From: Nannochloris sp. 'desiccata'
Lineage: Eukaryota; Chlorophyta; Trebouxiophyceae; Chlorellales; Chlorellaceae
Direction of reading: 5' to 3'
DNA: 64,000 nucleotides
NCBI GenBank assembly: GCA_019044685.2
Contig: JAGTXX020000016.1
Location: 372,001 to 436,000 of the forward strand
A model generated the notes under the pieces. That model was not told where the DNA came from and made no database searches. It saw nothing but the letters and a program-made list of their open reading frames with translations. This document shows positions 19,915-28,290 of the stretch, piece after piece (the first letter of the stretch is position 1; every line of letters starts with the position of its first letter). Both the position numbers and the translations under genes were made by a program.

Positions 19915-22305
19915 TTACACATTACCAGCGGCGAGAATTCGGAGTTCCTCAGATACTCTGCCAATTTCAGGTCGCTCCTCCGGCATTTGCGCCCAGCACT
20001 TTGCAATTAAACGAACGTACCCAGCGTAGCATGCTGCCGTCATCGGAGCAGATGCTTGGAGCTGACCTCTCTCTGGAATGGGCAATCTACCTCCTCTTTG
20101 TATAGTGGACACAATTTGCCAAGGATTGGTATTCCCCCAAGGGACATCCAGTGTCAGTAGTTCCCACAAAACAACTCCGAAAGCAAACACATCACAGGGA
20201 GGGCTCCCTCGAGCACCAGCAAACAACTCTGGCGCCAACCAACGAGGATTCATTGCAGCCAAAGAACTCGACTTTGTAGAGTCGTCTAATATTTTACTCA
20301 AATTGAAATCACTGATCTTCACTCTGAAATCGCCAGTTACCAACATATTGGCAGATTTTAAGTCCCGGTGGATAATTGGAGGTGTTTGAGAATGCAAGTA
20401 TCTCATTCCTTCCGCAGCGTCGATTGCCATAGCCAATCTACGGCGCCAAGTAAGCTGTGAAGCAGCTGCAGGGCTTGATGCCGCGTTTTTGATGACGTCA
20501 GAAAGAGAGCCTTCGGCGCAAAGCTCAGTCACGATGCAAGGTGGCATGGAGCAGACTCCAATAAATTTCACTACGTGGGGGCTATCCATAGAAGACATTA
20601 TCTTAACCTCTTCGTGGAGTTTCATCATAATAGGGGAAGACGCCGTCAGTGCACTGTTGGCCAGTAAAGGGTCATTCACACGTCCAGAACTTGCCTCCAG
20701 TAAAACTTTAATTGCGACTGCATCGTTGTTCAGTTTTCCAGCATAAACTCGACCAAAGGAGCCTTCGCCGATGGGGCGATCTACTTGGAGCTGTGCAAAC
20801 TGGACTTCATATGGGCCGTTGAGAAGATTAGGTCTGATAGGAGGATTGCTGGCCAGTTGTTCGCTTACCCAGCCCATCAAGGGATCAACAGGAAGTCCCG
20901 GAGGAAGTGTTGGTGGAGGTTGGAGGTTTTGAAAAGAGAATCCTGAACTTCGTTTGGAAGAAATTGTTCTAGCAAGCGACGAAGAGGTTGTATTATTGGA
21001 CGGTATGGTATCTGGAGGGTTTAAACCTATACAGCCACTTTGGTTGCGTTGCTCTTGTTGCGAAATAACAGGGGCTTCGCCAGATTGAACTGTTCCAGCA
21101 TAGATGATGACTTTCTTTTTGCTTCGAGTGTGCCAGAAAGCAAAGCCCCCTGCAGCGAGACCTACAGCAGCAATACCACCAATAACGCCACCAACAATGG
21201 CCCCTACATTGCTAGAAGATGACGAATCAGACTCGGCAATGATAACAACCCCTGAAATTTTATCGTTGGTCTCAGCAAGCTTTTGTTGGGCCTGGCCAGT
21301 CCCCACTGCAGTTTTCACCTTGTCTACTGTTTCTTGAATCTGTTCTGTGTACAACTTGGTATCTACAATCAGCCCAGAAGTACCTGTATCTTGAAGTAGC
21401 GAGCGTAAGAGGTGCCTGCGACGTTGAAAGTTCCTGCGCCGAGCAACAATATCTGTGTTTTCTTCAGATATGTTAACTTCAATCCAATCATCTGGGATCC
21501 CAGTGAAGTCAGAAAGCATAGTGGCAAAGGCAGGAGGGTCAAAAGTATCCCTTGTAGCGCCAGCTACGTTGAAGGATATCTCTGCAAATGAATCTGGCTT
21601 GGGATATTCAACTGGCAGGGGAGGAGAAGGGTCGATGGCGATTGGTGGGGAGGATGAAATTGGTGGAGGTCTAGGACTCGGGGTAGGACTGGGTGGGGAG
21701 GGTTTAGGAGCTGGAATGGCCTCACATGTGCCTGACTCGCAGACATAATTACTTGAACAGCCATCACTGGTATCGTAGTCATCGCAGTAGTCGTCGTCGT
21801 TATTCACACATGTGCCTGACTCGCAGACATAATTACTTGAACAGCCATCACTGGTATCGTAGTCATCGCAGTAGTCGTCGTCGTTATTCACACATGTGCC
21901 TGACTCGCAGACATAATTACTTGAACAGCCATCACTGGTATCGTAGTCATCGCAGTAGTCGTCGTCCTTATTCACACATGTGCCTGACTCGCAGACATAA
22001 TTACTTGAACAGCCATCGCTCGTATCGTAGTCATCGCAGTAGTCGTCGTCGTTATTCACACATGTGCCCGAGTCGCAGACATAATTACTTGAACAGCCAT
22101 CGCTCGTATCGTAGTCATCGCAGTAGTCGTCATCGTTATTCACACATGTGCCCGAGTCGCAGTAATAATTACTTGAACAGCCATCGCTGGTATCGTAGTC
22201 ATCGCAGTCGTAATCAGAATAATCCTGGGCATAACTTGTGGGCGAATAGGCGAGCGTCAAAAGAAGAGCAAAGCAGCAGGCAAGCTGCAGCGGGCGGGCC
22301 ATCAT
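19915..22305 (-). CDS. receptor-like kinase with six 28-residue Cys-rich ectodomain repeats
   Basis: One 796-residue frame. A signal peptide (MMARPLQLACCFALLLTLAYSPTSYAQ) leads into six near-identical 28-residue units, each with four Cys and many Asp (DYCDDYDTSDGCSSNYVCES and so on), at about residues 30-195. A Pro/Ser-rich hydroxyproline-like linker follows, then a membrane-proximal region and one Gly-rich membrane helix (about 366-392). The cytosolic TKL-type kinase has GEGSFGRVYAG, VAIKVLL, HRDLKSANM and PRWLAPELF. The activation-loop DFG is DFN (KISDFNLSKI, about 665). Other catalytic residues are present, so activity is plausible. The kinase half is identical in protein to that of the next gene. 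Ligand and pathway are unknown; the Asp/Cys repeats could bind Ca2+ or wall material (inference). Confidence 0.88.
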   Translation of the reverse strand: MMARPLQLACCFALLLTLAYSPTSYAQDYSDYDCDDYDTSDGCSSNYYCDSGTCVNNDDDYCDDYDTSDGCSSNYVCDSGTCVNNDDDYCDDYDTSDGCSSNYVCESGTCVNKDDDYCDDYDTSDGCSSNYVCESGTCVNNDDDYCDDYDTSDGCSSNYVCESGTCVNNDDDYCDDYDTSDGCSSNYVCESGTCEAIPAPKPSPPSPTPSPRPPPISSSPPIAIDPSPPLPVEYPKPDSFAEISFNVAGATRDTFDPPAFATMLSDFTGIPDDWIEVNISEENTDIVARRRNFQRRRHLLRSLLQDTGTSGLIVDTKLYTEQIQETVDKVKTAVGTGQAQQKLAETNDKISGVVIIAESDSSSSSNVGAIVGGVIGGIAAVGLAAGGFAFWHTRSKKKVIIYAGTVQSGEAPVISQQEQRNQSGCIGLNPPDTIPSNNTTSSSLARTISSKRSSGFSFQNLQPPPTLPPGLPVDPLMGWVSEQLASNPPIRPNLLNGPYEVQFAQLQVDRPIGEGSFGRVYAGKLNNDAVAIKVLLEASSGRVNDPLLANSALTASSPIMMKLHEEVKIMSSMDSPHVVKFIGVCSMPPCIVTELCAEGSLSDVIKNAASSPAAASQLTWRRRLAMAIDAAEGMRYLHSQTPPIIHRDLKSANMLVTGDFRVKISDFNLSKILDDSTKSSSLAAMNPRWLAPELFAGARGSPPCDVFAFGVVLWELLTLDVPWGNTNPWQIVSTIQRGGRLPIPERGQLQASAPMTAACYAGYVRLIAKCWAQMPEERPEIGRVSEELRILAAGNV
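21723..22205 (-). repeat. 84-bp tandem coding repeat, about six copies
   Basis: The unit, recognisable by CACATGTG at 21723, 21807 and 21891, recurs every 84 bp and encodes the 28-residue Cys/Asp-rich unit of the receptor kinase. Copies differ by few bases, showing recent expansion or homogenisation. Because the period is a multiple of three, the opposite strand is also open. Confidence 0.9.
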
Positions 22306-22370
22306 TGGTGGCTAGGAAGGAGAGGTGCAAGTAGCAGAGACCTCAGATATAGATATTATTTTACTAGTGA

Positions 22371-22380
22371 CGGTATATAA
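22371..22380 (-). promoter_or_regulatory. TATA-like box of the first receptor kinase
   Basis: TTATATACCG on the minus strand, 66-75 bases before the ATG at 22305. Placement suits a TATA element with a short leader. The paralogue has a similar site at a similar distance. Confidence 0.45.
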
Positions 22381-23151
22381 ACGGCGCAGTGCTAATATTT
22401 TAGGGTCATGCAAGGATTAATCTCGCAATGCCGTCAAGGGCTCAAGCCAGCATGCGGCGATTTAAATAAATATGGCTTCAATGCGGTGCACTGCAGAGAA
22501 TTACCGAACTGAAAATCGCAATTCGAATTGTTATTAATAAAGAGATTTATAAAGTCGCGCCCATCTGTAGATCTTAATGCACTTGCATACTCAGCTTCAG
22601 GGTAAAATGGCATCAGAGGTAAGGAAGGCTCCTCGACGCTGCTGCTGCTGCTGCTGTCGTAAGCCTGGCAAGGTACTCGAGAACTTAACAAAGGATGTAT
22701 TTACAAGGAACGTTCGGCTTAAATCAGTTATCTCAAGGGCCCAACCAGCCTTTGATTTTTCAAAAACATGAGAGGGAAAATACGGGCGGCGGTGAAATCG
22801 ACCGCTATAGTAAATGTAAAATTATAGATAAACATGGCCAGAGGCCAGGATCCTAGGAAAAGTAATAAACGAGAGATTAGTTGTGATCATTGAATGACAT
22901 ATTTACATTCAATTCTCATAGAAACTTGTGAACTAGCTAAACAACTTTGAAAGAAAAACTGAGGTACGCAGTTTTTCAGACAGTGTTGAAAACAATTCAG
23001 TCAAGATTAACCATGCTGACCCTAAGCGATATTGAATTAGTTTAAACGAAATATATAACGATTTGAGGATTAGAAAAGAAAGTGGTGGGCGTGAAGGTAT
23101 AAGGATAACCAGCAATATTAGGCAATTTGAATTTATCTTAAGTTACACAAG
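22381..23151. other. spacer between the tandem receptor kinases
   Basis: No gene is seen. The left part is upstream sequence of the first kinase gene. The stretch around 22470-22640 is a diverged copy of the sequence around 25010-25200 upstream of the second (shared AATATGGCTT..AATGCGG and AAGGCTCCTC). The right part is the 3' region of the second kinase gene. Confidence 0.55.
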
Positions 23152-24831
23152 TTACACATTACCAGCGGCGAGAATTCTGAGTTCCTCAGATACTCTGCCA
23201 ATTTCAGGTCGCTCCTCCGGCATTTGCGCCCAGCACTTTGCAATTAAACGAACGTACCCAGCGTAGCATGCTGCCGTCATCGGAGCAGATGCTTGGAGCT
23301 GACCTCTCTCTGGAATGGGCAATCTACCTCCTCTTTGTATAGTGGACACAATTTGCCAAGGATTGGTATTCCCCCAAGGGACATCCAGTGTCAGTAGTTC
23401 CCACAAAACAACTCCGAAAGCAAACACATCACAGGGAGGGCTCCCTCGAGCACCAGCAAACAACTCTGGCGCCAACCAACGAGGATTCATTGCAGCCAAA
23501 GAACTCGACTTTGTAGAGTCGTCTAATATTTTACTCAAATTGAAATCACTGATCTTCACTCTGAAATCGCCAGTTACCAACATATTGGCAGATTTCAAGT
23601 CCCGGTGGATAATTGGAGGTGTTTGAGAATGCAAGTATCTCATTCCTTCCGCAGCGTCGATTGCCATAGCCAATCTACGGCGCCAAGTAAGCTGTGAAGC
23701 AGCTGCAGGGCTTGATGCCGCGTTTTTGATGACGTCAGAAAGAGAGCCTTCGGCGCAAAGCTCAGTCACGATGCAAGGTGGCATGGAGCAGACTCCAATA
23801 AATTTCACTACGTGGGGGCTATCCATAGAAGACATTATCTTAACCTCTTCGTGGAGTTTCATCATAATTGGAGAAGACGCCGTCAGTGCACTGTTGGCCA
23901 GTAAAGGGTCATTCACACGTCCAGAACTTGCCTCCAGTAAAACTTTAATTGCGACTGCATCGTTGTTCAGTTTTCCAGCATAAACTCGACCAAAGGAGCC
24001 TTCGCCGATGGGGCGATCTACTTGGAGCTGTGCAAACTGGACTTCATATGGGCCGTTGAGAAGATTTGCTTTGATAGGAGGACTGCTGGCCAGTTGTTCG
24101 CTTACCCAGCTCATAAAAGGATCAACAGGAGGACGTGTCGGTGGATAACGAGTCTTTAATGGCACAGCAGGAGGATTCAGCACTACAGGGCTTGAAGGCG
24201 GTTGAATATCTGGCCCTTCACCGGATTCGAGTGCTGTAGCACCGATGTTCTTTTGCTGTTGGCGGCGGGAGTGCAAGACAGCAAAGCCACCTGCAACCAT
24301 AGCAACAGCAGCGATACCACCAATGACCCCACCAACAATCGCCCCTACATTGCCGGAAGAAGATCCAGATGTAGGATAGAAGGAAGATGGAGGATAGGAT
24401 GAGGAGGAGGAGGAGGAGGAGGAGGAGGAGGAAGGGCGAGAAGGAGTGGGCGATGGCTTTCGTTGCAAATCAGGACAATCGAGATTATATGTAATAAAAT
24501 CCCAGTAGCCAATACCACATATTTTGTCAGAACCACTACCTTTGTGAGTGGAATCGTAGTCAGGGTCGACTACAGTTGCAGAAAGGCTAAATGAATAGTC
24601 TTTACAAGCTCCCAGAAATCCAGTGCAAAACCTGTCGCACAAGTAATGATCAGCCTCTCCTCCTGGTGAAAGCTGGTAGGTCGAACCTTCGATATTCACC
24701 CTGACCGTCTTGGAACATCTATTTCTCACCGTAACACCTGCGCTAAATTGAGCGTAGCTTGTAGGCATAGATGCAAGGATTACTAGGAGGCCAAAACAAA
24801 CGGGCAGGTGCAGAGCGAAGGAGCGGGTCAT
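23152..24831 (-). CDS. receptor-like kinase, paralogue with a different ectodomain
   Basis: The chosen start (24831) gives MTRSFALHLPVCFGLLVILA, aligned with the paralogue's signal peptide through the shared end TSYAQ. The frame itself opens 33 bases further upstream, and the product is 559 residues. The ectodomain (about 95 residues, six or more Cys, VTVRNRCSKTVRVNI ... LSPGGEAD) faintly resembles the start of thaumatin-like proteins and shares nothing with the repeats of the neighbour. A Ser run encoded by AGG/GAG repeats precedes a nearly identical membrane helix (NVGAIVGGVIGGIAAV). The kinase domain matches the neighbour residue for residue, including the DFN variant, with only about four nucleotide differences in about 915 bp. 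Role: surface receptor of unknown ligand. Confidence 0.88.
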   Translation of the reverse strand: MTRSFALHLPVCFGLLVILASMPTSYAQFSAGVTVRNRCSKTVRVNIEGSTYQLSPGGEADHYLCDRFCTGFLGACKDYSFSLSATVVDPDYDSTHKGSGSDKICGIGYWDFITYNLDCPDLQRKPSPTPSRPSSSSSSSSSSSSYPPSSFYPTSGSSSGNVGAIVGGVIGGIAAVAMVAGGFAVLHSRRQQQKNIGATALESGEGPDIQPPSSPVVLNPPAVPLKTRYPPTRPPVDPFMSWVSEQLASSPPIKANLLNGPYEVQFAQLQVDRPIGEGSFGRVYAGKLNNDAVAIKVLLEASSGRVNDPLLANSALTASSPIMMKLHEEVKIMSSMDSPHVVKFIGVCSMPPCIVTELCAEGSLSDVIKNAASSPAAASQLTWRRRLAMAIDAAEGMRYLHSQTPPIIHRDLKSANMLVTGDFRVKISDFNLSKILDDSTKSSSLAAMNPRWLAPELFAGARGSPPCDVFAFGVVLWELLTLDVPWGNTNPWQIVSTIQRGGRLPIPERGQLQASAPMTAACYAGYVRLIAKCWAQMPEERPEIGRVSEELRILAAGNV

Positions 24832-24876
24832 CGTGCACGTGGGCATGCCAGCAGTGGTGAACAAAGAATTCAGAAG

Positions 24877-24885
24877 ATAAATATA
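24877..24885 (-). promoter_or_regulatory. TATA-like box of the second receptor kinase
   Basis: TATATTTAT on the minus strand, about 46-54 bases before the chosen ATG at 24831, a placement parallel to that of the paralogue. Confidence 0.4.
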
Positions 24886-25762
24886 GAGAGCCTGCTGGAT
24901 TTAATGCTATACAAATGCTTCAGAGATATTATTACACGCGCTATCTTGGCCTTTTATAGTGATATAAGTATGTGCTCCAATCTAATAATGGCCTGTACCG
25001 ATTAGAATATGGCTTTAATGCGGCGCCACAGTGAGTGGATAAGTTGAGTTGTTTCCAGACAGGTTTGCTTGATGCTAAATAAATATTAGAACCACTGCAT
25101 TTATTAGGCCGCCCTACATGCCCTCACTGATTCACCTTCTGGGTAACAAGTAGCTGGCAATTTGGAAGGGCAACTTTGGAAGGCTCCTCAGGAGCAACAG
25201 CACTCCCCTACATCTCAGCATGGCAAGTGCAGATAGATTTGAAGCCAATGATTTAGCACACAATTTACAATCTGTATATTTCAGTATTAAGAGTAGCAAG
25301 AGCGGCTTCAGCTACTACCCTTGCCTTTTGCCAAAAAAAATAATTGTAGACGGAAAACATCCGCGGGTGGCTGTGAAAAACAAAAGACTAAAACTAAACC
25401 AACTCTTTCATCCAGCAAATGATGTGGCAAAGAAACAATGTGAATGATACACGTAAATGTAAACTAAAAGTAAATTGCAATCAAATCAACTATCCTCATG
25501 GACATTGTATATTTCTATCCACTTCCCCTTTTAGAAGGTTGGAAAAAAAAGAAAGGAAAATGTTCGTGTAGACGATTAAGGAACGTTTTAAGATATGCTT
25601 TTAATGGCCAGGAAATACACATGCAGCAGATTCTGTGCATGCAGACAAACGGTAAATTTCTGTTGAGTTTATTGTAAGAAAAATCAATTATCTCTCGATT
25701 CACAGCTAAAAAAAGCAAGACAAATAGAGAAATGTTCACCGATAAAAAGAATAAGATGTATT
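24886..25762. other. intergenic stretch, minus-strand neighbours
   Basis: The left half is the duplicated upstream region of the second receptor kinase. The right half is A/T-rich and probably the 3' region of the CorA/MRS2 gene. A 75-codon plus frame at 25220-25447 has no family features and is not called. Confidence 0.4.
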
Positions 25763-27724
25763 CTAAAGAATGCGTCGGTTCTTGGTGTATTTATACAACA
25801 CCCAGAACACCCAGCAACTCCCAGCTACGATCGCTACTGTCGTACCCCAGAACCCGATTACACTCATTTCTAACGTAGATCGTAAATTCATTCCGAAAAT
25901 AGAGGCCACCATGGCACCTAGAGCAGCTGCAAACGAAGCTATACTCAGCATCAACTCCAATCTATTCACTTCAAACCTTCTCGCAGAGAGGGAGACACCA
26001 ATAGATTCTTCTAAATCACGGGCACCTGCGAGAAGTCTCTCTGCTTCTGATTGGGTGGTAGCCGCCCTTTGGAGGTAGTATTCAAGGAGGTCCTCAACTT
26101 CTTCAAGCTCTCGTTCTTCCTCTTCTTTATCTTGCATTTCATCAAGCGCGTCTTGTGCTTGGGGGATATTGTCATCCTCATTATTGTTATTTGTTGTAGT
26201 AGTGCCCCCTGTGCCGTTGCCAGTATTGCTGGTTGAAGTGTAGTTACCGGCAGCATGAGTATTAGATACTGAGATTGGCTTGATAACGTAGGAAACATCA
26301 CCTTCAGTACTGCTATCATGAGAAATACTGGTGTTTGGTGGGAGAGGTGGGGATGCTAAAGCAGAAGCTGCACTGTTGAAAGTTTGCAGCGGTGGTTGCT
26401 GCATCTGCCCCCCCGCTCCTCCTGTTGTTGTTGTTGCTGAAGAGCCTGAAATAGAATTTGAAGAGGAGTCGTTTGCATCTACAAGACGCATCATGCCTCG
26501 TTCAGTTAATTCCCTTTCCATTTCCCTCTCCAAACGCTCTATTTCTCTTTGCCTTCTTTTTTCTTCACGTTTAGGCCGACTGCTTAAATTGAGCTCAATA
26601 ACTTCCTCTTCATCATCCATAAGCTCAGTCAACATATCTCTAAGATTTTCAGCTTTACTTTCTAATTCAACAAGCAACTGTTTGACTCGCCGCAGCTCTT
26701 CTAAATTGACAGGGGTGATCTCTCGAGGCAGTTTTTGAAGTACTGCACCTACTCGCCTGGTAGCAGCAACAAGCTCAGCTTCAAGCTTTCCTGTAGCGAC
26801 AATTAAAGCACCTTCCAAGATTTCCAATTCAAAGGGGAAGACGCGGCCATCTGAGTCAAAGCCGTCCCCATTTGAAGAATACCCATCCATGCTCATCGTC
26901 GCTGAATCAAGAGCAGGTGATCCGCTAGAGACATATCCCTGAGCACGTGCCCTTGCTGCAGCAGCTGAGTTCTGCAGTTTCGGTAAGACTAATTCCATAA
27001 ATTTTCCGCAAGATTTCGAGGCAGGTTCAAATAGTAAGCACTTGTCAGCTGTGATCACAGCTCGGACGCCACCAATGTTGATCAGTACGCAATCTTCTTT
27101 GATGGCTACGCTAGGGGAGGTCTTTGTAGGGGATAAAGAAGGATCCACTCGGCGTAAATCACGTGGTTGTAATGAATGCGTGCGAATCAGATCTCGTCTA
27201 CGAACGTAGACACGGCGAGATTTGCCTTGTTTGTCTATCCTTTGCACCTCAAAAACAGCTTTACCTGCTGCTGCAGGCATTCCATGCTGAGGCTCACCCC
27301 CTAGTTCTTCTGATGAATCTTCCCACTCATCCCAATCTTGGCTAGCTTCAGTGTTTTCCGAAAAATCTAAAGAAGAAAGCACCGCTTGGCGGAGCTGCTG
27401 GAAGGTATCTCCAGAACCAGAGGTTGCCTTCGAGGAGCGAGGGCCTGTACCGTTGTTAGAATTGCCGTTGAATGCGCCATTAAAGCCGGAAGGTTGGAAA
27501 GAAGCAAAGGAGCCTTCTGTGTCTAGAGTGCGGCAAAGCATATTATTGTGGCGCATGACATGGCCGCCAAGCCGGTAATCTCTACCACTATAGGAGGAAG
27601 GGAGAAGTAATCCCTTTCGAAGTGATGTTCTTTTCTGTCCATACAGTGATCCATTATTGAGGCTCAAAGGAGGCATTCGACCAGCTCCCAAGCCTCCAAG
27701 GGCCAGAGGTTGGCTTGACAGCAT
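25763..27724 (-). CDS. CorA/MRS2-type magnesium transporter, probably plastid
   Basis: A single 653-residue exon. The MRS2 N-terminal domain is recognised by CVLINIGGVRAVITADKCLL and FPFELEILEGALIVATGKLE. It is followed by long helices and two membrane helices at the C-terminus. The Gly-Met-Asn signature that forms the pore entrance lies right after the first helix (ASIFGMN, near 611-613). The short C-tail is basic. About 200 residues precede the conserved part and look like a transit peptide plus disordered sequence, so a plastid envelope location (as for MGT10) is more likely than mitochondrial. A Gly/Asn/Thr-rich insertion (about 425-520) interrupts the cytosolic helices, which is unusual for the family. 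Function: Mg2+ uptake through a homopentameric channel. Confidence 0.93.
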   Translation of the reverse strand: MLSSQPLALGGLGAGRMPPLSLNNGSLYGQKRTSLRKGLLLPSSYSGRDYRLGGHVMRHNNMLCRTLDTEGSFASFQPSGFNGAFNGNSNNGTGPRSSKATSGSGDTFQQLRQAVLSSLDFSENTEASQDWDEWEDSSEELGGEPQHGMPAAAGKAVFEVQRIDKQGKSRRVYVRRRDLIRTHSLQPRDLRRVDPSLSPTKTSPSVAIKEDCVLINIGGVRAVITADKCLLFEPASKSCGKFMELVLPKLQNSAAAARARAQGYVSSGSPALDSATMSMDGYSSNGDGFDSDGRVFPFELEILEGALIVATGKLEAELVAATRRVGAVLQKLPREITPVNLEELRRVKQLLVELESKAENLRDMLTELMDDEEEVIELNLSSRPKREEKRRQREIERLEREMERELTERGMMRLVDANDSSSNSISGSSATTTTGGAGGQMQQPPLQTFNSAASALASPPLPPNTSISHDSSTEGDVSYVIKPISVSNTHAAGNYTSTSNTGNGTGGTTTTNNNNEDDNIPQAQDALDEMQDKEEEERELEEVEDLLEYYLQRAATTQSEAERLLAGARDLEESIGVSLSARRFEVNRLELMLSIASFAAALGAMVASIFGMNLRSTLEMSVIGFWGTTVAIVAGSCWVFWVLYKYTKNRRIL

Positions 27725-28290
27725 TAAAATTAAAATAGATTTGGTAGCTCACGCGCTCTCTGGCTTAGGAAATTTCACTTCTGGCGTAAACCGAATATCG
27801 AAACAAAATGTGGGCTGCGGCCTATTCGCCAGATATGTGAGTTTATCTTTATGATTTTAGGAGTTCGAAATTCACAAATGAGCCTCTTTTGGGGCGAAAT
27901 CTGGCCAGAGTCTCACGAACTTATCAGATTAAAATCAATTGCAATATTTATTCGAGATTAAAATGTGGGTTGATTTCACATGGTAGGTAATTGGTTGTCT
28001 ATCTTCAAAATCTCGAACTTCGGAATTTTAAATTTCTCGGGCTGATTTTTTTCTCTCCAAAATGGGCTCGATCCGGGAATTCTAGGTTCAGGAGCTTATA
28101 GTTCGCTCAAGCAGGTCCCTTTGGCATTTGTTTGTTTTAGCAAGATACTATCTTACTACCACAGCGATTTTTGGAGCTGGGGCCACCCCCCACGATCATC
28201 TTTTGCTTTATTCCATTCAAGAGATTGGACACTAGGTAAATAAAACCCCAGTCCCAAAAACAAACTAGACTTATTCCAGAACTTACAAAG
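27725..28290. other. divergent intergenic region before the OTU-helicase gene
   Basis: Upstream sequence for the CorA/MRS2 gene (minus) and the large OTU-helicase gene (plus). I looked for terminal repeats or a boundary that might mark an inserted element and found none convincing. Confidence 0.35.

Noticed and set aside
21723..22205. CRISPR-like direct repeats
   Set aside because: The 84-bp units are contiguous with no unique spacers and lie in a eukaryotic reading frame.
21726..22334. 202-codon plus-strand ORF made of repeated His/Arg/Ser units
   Set aside because: It is the antisense of the 84-bp coding repeats; the period divisible by three keeps any stop-free frame open. The sense strand has a signal peptide, membrane helix and kinase.
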